Positions 1-4,363 of a stretch of 5,063 nt of DNA are shown piece after piece. The stretch lies in assembly GCA_024278345.1 (NCBI GenBank), contig JAJRTK010000127.1, forward strand, positions 1 to 5,063. The letters are read 5' to 3'. Source of the DNA: a bacterium (lineage in GTDB: Bacteria; CSSED10-310; JAJRTK01). The notes beneath the pieces were generated by a model that saw nothing but the letters and a program-made list of their open reading frames with translations, ran no database searches and was not told the origin of the DNA. Positions within the stretch are counted from its first letter, which is position 1, and each line of letters opens with the position of its first letter. The translations under genes were made by a program, and so were the position numbers.

Positions 1-88
1 CTGGAACCCGGCGGAGGCTCCGCCTCCGGACCTCCGCTGGGAGCGCCGCTCCCAGACCCACGCCAGGGAGCCAGCTCCCTGGACCCAC
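1..88. repeat. Array of GC-rich hairpin repeats (at least three units)
   Basis: Three consecutive inverted repeats are visible. Unit 1 pairs 12-18 with 22-28 (7 bp, loop TCC). Unit 2 pairs 37-44 with 48-55 (8 bp, loop GCC). Unit 3 pairs 63-71 with 74-82 (9 bp, two unpaired bases, in practice an 8-bp stem with a 4-nt loop). Each is followed by a related spacer (GGACCTC at 28-34, AGACCCAC at 54-61, GGACCCAC at 81-88), so the period is about 26 nt. The stems differ in sequence while the hairpin shape and the spacer are kept, which suggests selection or amplification at the level of structure. The first bases, CTGGAACCCG, look like the tail of a further unit, so the array probably continues outside the window. 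Similar GC-rich hairpin-plus-GACCC arrays occur between genes in several high-GC bacteria, but I cannot assign a named family. No coding potential is evident. Confidence 0.75.
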
Positions 89-96
89 ATCTTTGT

Positions 97-113
97 GCGC
101 TGCGCGCTTTTTT
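97..113 (+). terminator. Possible weak intrinsic terminator, plus strand
   Basis: GCGC (97-100), a TGC loop, GCGC (104-107) and then six T (108-113) give the outline of a rho-independent terminator for plus-strand transcription coming out of the hairpin array. The stem is only 4 bp, so the call is weak. It could equally be chance next to GC-rich repeats. Confidence 0.22.
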
Positions 114-177
114 CGGGTGGCCGGTACCATGACCGAGGCCGACAACCCCAGCCTCTCGCTTTTTCCGACACTCGTTT

Positions 178-585
178 CCTGAAGTCCACGCCGAAGGGCG
201 GATTGGCGAGTCACCGAAGCGCACGTTGTCGGTGCCGCCGTTCTGGTCGATCTCCTTCATGAGCATGTCGGAGGCGGCGGTGGCGCAGGCTCGCTTGTTG
301 TAGTCCTGCCCGAAGAGGTAGAGACGAGCCCGGGGGCGGTGCTCGCGGAGGTAGCTCTGGGCTTCGGCGAGCATCGCCGGTGCCGCGGGCCGGGGCGAGC
401 AGTTTTCGCACGGTGACCGGAGTGGCCAGCAGGGCGTCGTCCATGAAGAGCAGGTTGACCATGAGCCGGATGACCTCACGCGGCGTGAAGTGATCGCTGG
501 CGGTCTTGTTGGCCAGCTCGTTGAAACGCCGGGTCAGGTTCTCGAAGATGTTCGCCATGCCTGGCGGCACGGGGCGGTGAGGCAC
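178..585 (-). pseudogene. hsdM: Broken hsdM fragment (type I restriction-modification DNA methyltransferase)
   Basis: HsdM is the adenine-N6 methyltransferase subunit of type I restriction-modification enzymes. Read on the minus strand, residues of its central part appear in three successive frames. The first frame (about 576 to 376) gives IFENLTRRFNELANKTASDH, then FTPREVIRLMVNLLF, and a degraded motif I, APARGTG, where the family has DPACGTGG. Two bases appear to be missing near 375-378. The second frame (374 to about 207) continues with MLAEAQSYLREHRPRARLY, LFGQDYN, SDMLMKEIDQNG and NVRFGD. A third frame (207 to about 178) holds the catalytic motif ANPPFGVDF. About 15-20 residues usually found before NPPF are missing. 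The N-terminal helical domain and everything after NPPFGVDF are absent, and no hsdS or hsdR is present. The 124-aa reading frame at 211-585 is only the first piece, so it should not be annotated as an intact gene. The family identity is secure. The lesions are seen directly, assuming no sequencing error. Confidence 0.88.
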
Positions 586-654
586 TTGTGGGGGGGGGAA
601 GGCGCCTTTGGGGGCATCGAGACGAGACCCGGGGGCGGCGAGGTGTGAGTAGCG

Positions 655-672
655 GGGCGCCGGATGGCGCCC
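655..672. other. 7-bp hairpin downstream of the MFS gene
   Basis: GGGCGCC (655-661), a GGAT loop and GGCGCCC (666-672) form a perfect inverted repeat. It lies about 110 nt beyond the transporter stop in the direction of transcription. It has no T-tract on either strand, so it is not a standard intrinsic terminator. It might stop RNA decay or help Rho-dependent termination. Confidence 0.4.
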
Positions 673-690
673 GATGCGAACGGAACGTAA

Positions 691-745
691 CCATGAGAGA
701 AACCATCGTTTTGCCTTGCCTCATCATGGGGGAAACCATGTTGCC
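691..745. repeat. Two imperfect direct repeats of 22-25 nt
   Basis: The copies are at 691-715 and 724-745. Both contain ATG, then a G/A-rich stretch, then GAAACCAT, and end in TTGCC. The first has three extra bases before TTGCC. Within each copy the ATG and the CAT are inverted with respect to each other, so each unit is also a small imperfect palindrome. The copies are 33 nt apart, about three helical turns. Their function is unknown; a binding site or a remnant of a mobile element are both possible. Confidence 0.5.
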
Positions 746-781
746 GTGCGTCCGTCGCCGCGTCTTCCACGGTTGGCGGTG

Positions 782-2035
782 TCATCCTCCTGGAGCCTCG
801 ATGGCGGAAGTTTCCTCCAGCTCCTTGTTCATCGTCTCGGGAAGCAGCCAATAGATCAAAACGAGGGCAACCAGGGGAAAAAACGCCGTGGGTCTGATGG
901 CGGCACCCCAGCTCCAGATCTCCGCTGCCGCGCCAATGATCAGGGGCGAAAAGACATATCCGGCCCGGCCCAAAAGATTATTCGACCAGGCGAAAGCATC
1001 TCCCCGGAGATCGGTGGGAAAGAGCTCGGTGGTGTAGGCGTTTAGAACAGGAAGCACGGCGCTCACCCCGAAGATCGCCACGGCGAGCCAAAAGGTGAGT
1101 GCCCATTGCGAATGGGCGTAATAGGCAAAGAAGACCCCTGCGGCCGTGGAGCTGAAAATCACCAACGCTCCCGGCCTCCGGCCGATGACGTCAAGAAGCT
1201 TTCCGGCGAAAAAGACCAACGGCATTGCCGCCAGCGATGCGATGGTCAAAGTCACCCCCACATCGGAATCCGTCAACCCCCGCTCGTTGACCGCGAACTC
1301 CTTCCAGAAGCTTACTGCCGTGTTGGAACAAGCGTAGGTCATGAACCAGATGGCCCCCATCTGCAACACGCGCTTTCGGTAGGGTGTCTTGAAAACCCAC
1401 GCCATTGGGCGGGGCTTTGATTGCACGCCCACCTGCTCCTGGAACCGCCGGGTCTCCTTGAGACTCCTTCGGGCCACGGCAAGCAGGCAAAGGGGGACGA
1501 TCCCCACGAAATAGACCGATCTCCATCCGAAAGTCGTCTGTAGCAAGAGCGGCGTCAGCCCCGCGCAGAGCACGGATCCCAGACTCGAAAAGGCCTGGAG
1601 CACGCCGATGACCATCCCCCGTTTCCGGGCGGGAAACTCCTCCGCCGCATAGACGGTGCTGACGACCCACTCACCGATGAGAAAAATCCGCCCCATGAAC
1701 TGGAAGAAGGCGAACCAGTAAACATTGGGCGAGAGCCCCGTCAAAAACGTGCTGATGGTGTAGCCGGCAATGGTGATGGTCATGATCTTGCGCCGGCCCC
1801 AGCGATCCGCGCGGCGCACCAGAAGATAGGCGACCACCGTCCCGAAGTTCACAAACGCGAAGAGAAAGCCCGCCGACATCTTCGACAAACCAAAATCGTC
1901 CCGCAGGTTCGGGAGGATCTGCGCCAGGGCCAGAAAATCGTATCCCTCGAAAAAAGTGGCCACGCTAAGGAAGACGAACAGACGCTTTTGATAGGGTGTC
2001 AAGCGGTTTGAAGCCAACGGTTGGATCTCCGGCAA
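782..2035 (-). CDS. Major facilitator superfamily transporter, organic-acid/metabolite:H+ symporter-like
   Basis: This encodes a 417-aa inner-membrane carrier with the full 12-helix layout. A charged N-terminus runs directly into helix 1 (about residues 19-42) with FEGYDF (29-34), which recalls the acidic helix-1 motif of aromatic-acid and metabolite:H+ symporters. The loop 2-3 signature DRWGRRK is at 77-83, and its second-half counterpart GRRP is at 285-288. GEW (121-123) and EEFPARKRG (132-140) lie in and after helix 4, ELFPTDLRG (337-345) is the matching second-half motif, and PETMNKELEE (399-408) closes the protein as in sugar-porter-type MFS. The start is TTG at 2035, the first possible start after the gatC stop in the same frame, 6 nt downstream; only a weak GGAA (2048-2045) precedes it, so translation may be coupled to gatC. 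The substrate cannot be read from the sequence; a small organic acid or sugar acid is a guess. Confidence 0.9.
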   Translation of the reverse strand: MPEIQPLASNRLTPYQKRLFVFLSVATFFEGYDFLALAQILPNLRDDFGLSKMSAGFLFAFVNFGTVVAYLLVRRADRWGRRKIMTITIAGYTISTFLTGLSPNVYWFAFFQFMGRIFLIGEWVVSTVYAAEEFPARKRGMVIGVLQAFSSLGSVLCAGLTPLLLQTTFGWRSVYFVGIVPLCLLAVARRSLKETRRFQEQVGVQSKPRPMAWVFKTPYRKRVLQMGAIWFMTYACSNTAVSFWKEFAVNERGLTDSDVGVTLTIASLAAMPLVFFAGKLLDVIGRRPGALVIFSSTAAGVFFAYYAHSQWALTFWLAVAIFGVSAVLPVLNAYTTELFPTDLRGDAFAWSNNLLGRAGYVFSPLIIGAAAEIWSWGAAIRPTAFFPLVALVLIYWLLPETMNKELEETSAIEAPGG

Positions 2036-2041
2036 AAAACT

Positions 2042-2332
2042 CTATTCCATCACTTTCGGAACGATGAAAAACCCATTTTCAAAGCGGGGCGCGTTTCCGA
2101 AAAGCGCCTCTTTATCGTATTCCATTGGCTCTACTTTGTCCTCGCGGGTGACGCTTTTCAAGTCCAACGCATGGGCCGTGGGCTCGACACCGGACGTATC
2201 AGCTTCTCGAAGAATTTCCACGTATTCGAGAATTCTCCCTAGCTGGAGTGCCGTCTGGTTTAGGACCTCGGGATCGAGGTCCAAGTGCGCCAGATCCGCG
2301 ATCTTTCGGGTCTCTTCCTTGGAAATCTTCAA
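2042..2332 (-). CDS. gatC: Asp-tRNA(Asn)/Glu-tRNA(Gln) amidotransferase subunit C
   Basis: GatC is the small subunit that joins GatA and GatB in the cytoplasmic complex converting Glu-tRNA(Gln) to Gln-tRNA(Gln), and/or Asp-tRNA(Asn) to Asn-tRNA(Asn). The 96-aa length is normal. The family pattern is complete: an N-terminal helix with IADLAHLDL (11-19), ILEYVEIL (34-41), then VEPTAHALDL (49-58), REDKV, the ALFGNAP segment and the C-terminal GFFIVPKV. The start is TTG (2332-2330), preceded by a strong AGGAG (2343-2339) with a 6-nt spacer. A TGA stop lies two codons upstream in frame, so no longer start is possible. gatA is not adjacent; the next gene is an MFS transporter 6 nt downstream. The amidotransferase implies that the host makes at least one of these two aminoacyl-tRNAs indirectly. 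Confidence 0.96.
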   Translation of the reverse strand: MKISKEETRKIADLAHLDLDPEVLNQTALQLGRILEYVEILREADTSGVEPTAHALDLKSVTREDKVEPMEYDKEALFGNAPRFENGFFIVPKVME

Positions 2333-2562
2333 TCTTCACTCCTGAAGGTCAATAGCCTTTTGGCTTTCGGGCCGCCCAAGCCCCATGGGATGCGAGGTAA
2401 GCCCTCTCCTCTTTCTGTTGAGGTCCGCTCGCGGCAGCGGCAGTCCGTCCGCTGCCACTCGCCCGTCACCCCCTCAAGAGAACGCTCAACACCCTCAAAA
2501 CAGCTCACCTCCAGATTCCCGTGGCAAGACCCGGTTTCTACCTTGGAAAGCTCCACATTCAC
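2329..2562 (-). CDS. Doubtful 77-aa ORF between mannose synthase and gatC
   Basis: No family is recognised. The case for it is positional. A GTG at 2562 overlaps the mannosyltransferase stop as GTGA, a second GTG at 2556 has GGAGG (2567-2563) at a 6-nt spacing, and its TGA overlaps the gatC start as TTGA. It therefore fills the gap exactly between the two genes. Against it, the translation is rich in Arg, Glu and Gly with three Cys (CHG, CRC), it includes a strong hairpin, and its codon choice looks less biased than that of its neighbours. It may be a real small protein, a leader whose translation affects gatC, or chance in G+C-rich DNA. Confidence 0.3.
   Translation of the reverse strand: MNVELSKVETGSCHGNLEVSCFEGVERSLEGVTGEWQRTDCRCRERTSTERGEGLPRIPWGLGGPKAKRLLTFRSED
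2339..2343 (-). promoter_or_regulatory. Strong ribosome binding site of gatC
   Basis: AGGAG read on the minus strand, 6 nt before the TTG codon. It decides the gatC start, because no ATG or GTG is available in frame and a stop codon lies two codons upstream. Confidence 0.8.
2433..2456. other. 8-bp GC hairpin in the gatC leader
   Basis: GGCAGCGG (2433-2440) and CCGCTGCC (2449-2456) form a perfect stem with an 8-nt loop. No T-tract follows on the minus strand (the next bases are GCGAGCGG). It is about 100 nt upstream of the gatC ribosome site, in the 226-nt gap after the mannosyltransferase gene. It could be a Rho-linked terminator, a processing site separating the upstream and downstream cistrons, or part of the doubtful 77-aa ORF. 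I see no recognisable riboswitch or T-box elements here. Confidence 0.45.
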
Positions 2563-3323
2563 CCTCCGCTATTCCGCCTTTTTAGAAGAGCTTGCCGGAG
2601 TCTTCGCTTCCGCCACAAGAGCAGCCAGACTCGGATCACGCCTTCCAAGACGATCCGGAAGCCCATTTTCGACTGGCCAGCCCGGCGATCGACGAAGAGG
2701 ATCGGCGTCTCGTGGAGCTGAAACCCGGCCAGGTGGGCCCTGAACTTCGTCTCGATCTGGAAAGCATATCCTTCGCTTCGGATGGAGGCCAGTTCGATCG
2801 ATTCCAGCACTTCTCTGCGCCAAGCGACGAAGCCGGCGGTCATATCGCGAACCGGCATCCCCAGAATCGAGCGAGCATAAAGACTGCCAAACTGGCTCAA
2901 AAACCGGCGGAATAGACTCCAATTGCCTGTCCCACCGCCCTTGACATACCGGCTCCCCACCACCGCGTCGAACCGCGCCAAAGCCCCCAAGAGCACCGGC
3001 AGGAGAGCCGGATCGTGGGAGAGATCGGCGTCCATTTCCACGAAAGCATCGTAATCCCGGGTCAAACCCCATTGGAAGCCCGCCAAATAGGCCGAGGCCA
3101 GGCCGAGTTTCCGGGGCCGCTCCAAAAGATGCACCTGATGCGGGCGGCGACGCATTTGGGCGGCAATCTTCTGGGAAGTTCCGTCGGTGCTGGCATCATC
3201 GACAAAAAGAAGGGAAACACCCGGAAGATGGCCGAAGATCCCCGCCATGAGCTCATCGATATTCTCGGCTTCCTGGTAGGTGGGAACAATCACCAATGGC
3301 CGACCGGGAGCAGACGGCGTCAC
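2559..3323 (-). CDS. Polyprenol-phosphate mannose synthase (GT2, DPM1-like)
   Basis: This GT-A fold enzyme is predicted to move mannose from GDP-mannose to a polyprenyl phosphate on the cytoplasmic face of the membrane, making a donor for later glycosylation. With a GTG start at 3323 it has 254 aa, normal for single-domain DPM1-type enzymes. Motifs: VIVPTYQEAENI (11-22), FVDDASTDGT (40-49), KLGLASAYLAGF (72-83), EMDADLSHDP with the metal-binding DxD (96-105), GSRYVKGG (123-130), RDMTAGF (159-165) and the C-terminal FVDRRAGQSKM. No C-terminal membrane domain follows, only a basic amphipathic tail. The frame is open up to 3671, but the GTG at 3323 overlaps the upstream stop as GTGA and has AAGGA (3336-3332) 8 nt away; upstream residues show no GT2 similarity. 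The related bacterial glycosyl donors glucosyl- or GlcNAc-phosphate-polyprenol cannot be excluded as the product. Confidence 0.9.
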   Translation of the reverse strand: MTPSAPGRPLVIVPTYQEAENIDELMAGIFGHLPGVSLLFVDDASTDGTSQKIAAQMRRRPHQVHLLERPRKLGLASAYLAGFQWGLTRDYDAFVEMDADLSHDPALLPVLLGALARFDAVVGSRYVKGGGTGNWSLFRRFLSQFGSLYARSILGMPVRDMTAGFVAWRREVLESIELASIRSEGYAFQIETKFRAHLAGFQLHETPILFVDRRAGQSKMGFRIVLEGVIRVWLLLWRKRRLRQALLKRRNSGG

Positions 3324-4363
3324 GACGGGAATCCTTCTGGTGGACCCGTGGAGCCGCTTTCCTGCCGCATCCAGGTTCTGGATGGCGAGCCATCTTGGCA
3401 AAGCGGCCAGGCAGTCCATCTCGACGGCGGGGGCTCGGGCAGCATCGTCGGGTCCTCGGATTCCGGTCCGGCCACCAGCGGCGAGGGACGCGACCGCCCC
3501 TCCATGGGAAGAAGCGCCCGGGCCAAAAGTTGCCGAAGACAGGTGGTCAAATTTGCCTCGATAGAGGGGCGAGAATTGGCGATGAAAAGAAGTGATCTGC
3601 CCAGGCTCCCGTCGGCCGCGGGTTCCGATGGGCCCATGGAAAAGAGGTGGCGCCGCTCTTGCCGGGGCCATCCGTACTGCCGGGCTGCCTTACCGTAGCG
3701 CCGTAAGAACGCCTCCGCAAACATCGGCACGATCTTGTCTTCAAGGCGCAAATGGGTATCCTCCAGGAAGATGGCCAGATCGGGCCCCAGATCTTCGATC
3801 CGCCCAAGGAAGCTCTGGATCGATTCGATGGCGATATGCTTCGGTGGCGAGCTCTTGACCTCGACGTAGACCAGGCGGTTCTCCACCAGGCTGATCACAT
3901 CGTAGTCGCCGCCGCTCGGGCCATTGGTGGCCCGGATTCCGTGGGCGGCGGGGCAGCCGAAGGCGTGGCGGAAAACCTGCGCGACGTACCATTCCAAAGT
4001 CTCTCCGAAAGATCGCACCGCCGGGGACTGTAACCGCCATTTCTCCTTGGCTATGGGCTCAATGATTCGCCAGCGAGCCAGCTCGGAACAGTAAAGGCGC
4101 GCCATTTCCACATCGATATATTGAGCCAGATCCACCGCCGAAAAGGCATGACGCCGCCGAATCACCTCCCGGAGGAAAAGGCGGAAAGCATAGCCGTGGC
4201 ACCTTTGATAAAAGGCCTCGAGCTCGCCATCACTCAACCCGCCGGCGGGAAAAATGAGCTCCCGCGTCTCGTTGCCGCCATACCAGGCCAAGCCACGGCG
4301 CTTCAGGGCAAACCCGATAGCCCGGACATCCCGGGAGAGGTCGCCGGAAAAAGCTTGGCTCAT
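3320..4363 (-). CDS. Winged-helix/PD-(D/E)XK nuclease-like protein of unknown function
   Basis: I do not recognise a named family. With an ATG at 4363 the protein has 347 aa. That start overlaps the upstream stop as ATGA and has AGAGG (4373-4369) 5 nt before it; a longer frame up to 4456 only overlaps the protease gene. Residues about 45-115 look helical and winged-helix-like (SAVDLAQYI, SELARWRII, EKWRLQSP). Residues about 118-215 carry a PD-(D/E)XK pattern: a helix with E124, then GGDYDVI (D153, D155), a beta strand ending in VEVKSS (E168, K170), and a following helix (176-190). A strand reading LLFIANSRPSIEANL (258-272) may close the core. The last 60 residues are Pro/Ser-rich and probably disordered. 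No signal peptide or membrane helix is seen, so a cytoplasmic nucleic-acid-acting enzyme is inferred. No methylase partner is adjacent. Confidence 0.72.
   Translation of the reverse strand: MSQAFSGDLSRDVRAIGFALKRRGLAWYGGNETRELIFPAGGLSDGELEAFYQRCHGYAFRLFLREVIRRRHAFSAVDLAQYIDVEMARLYCSELARWRIIEPIAKEKWRLQSPAVRSFGETLEWYVAQVFRHAFGCPAAHGIRATNGPSGGDYDVISLVENRLVYVEVKSSPPKHIAIESIQSFLGRIEDLGPDLAIFLEDTHLRLEDKIVPMFAEAFLRRYGKAARQYGWPRQERRHLFSMGPSEPAADGSLGRSLLFIANSRPSIEANLTTCLRQLLARALLPMEGRSRPSPLVAGPESEDPTMLPEPPPSRWTAWPLCQDGSPSRTWMRQESGSTGPPEGFPS
3332..3336 (-). promoter_or_regulatory. Ribosome binding site of the mannose synthase gene
   Basis: AAGGA on the minus strand, 8 nt before the GTG at 3323, inside the end of the nuclease-like gene. 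It supports the 254-aa form rather than the longer open frame. Confidence 0.65.

Larger units (their letters stand above)
586..781. other. Non-coding spacer between MFS gene and hsdM remnant
   Basis: No convincing gene is visible in these 196 bases. Short open frames here have Arg/Pro-rich translations typical of G+C-rich shadow frames. The stretch contains nine consecutive G (590-598), a 7-bp hairpin (655-672) and two similar short repeats (691-715 and 724-745), listed separately. The hsdM similarity stops at about 576, so the left part may be eroded DNA from the same element. Confidence 0.6.

Noticed and set aside
1-88. CRISPR array
   Set aside because: The units are hairpins with differing stems and a period of about 26 nt, with no identical direct repeats separated by unique spacers.
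211-585. Intact 124-aa protein gene
   Set aside because: Only its first 65 or so residues match HsdM. The rest is an out-of-frame reading of hsdM sequence, and the true continuation is in another frame.
674-1045. Plus-strand 123-aa open frame
   Set aside because: It runs antisense into the 3' end of the MFS gene, and its translation has no recognisable features.
3324-3671. N-terminal extension of the mannose synthase to 370 aa
   Set aside because: The extra 116 residues show no GT2 features, overlap the nuclease-like gene in another frame, and are Pro/Arg/Gly-rich. The GTG at 3323 has a ribosome site and a GTGA overlap.
3015-3698. 227-aa plus-strand open frame
   Set aside because: It is antisense to the mannose synthase and nuclease-like genes, shows no recognisable motif, and is the kind of long shadow frame common in G+C-rich coding DNA.
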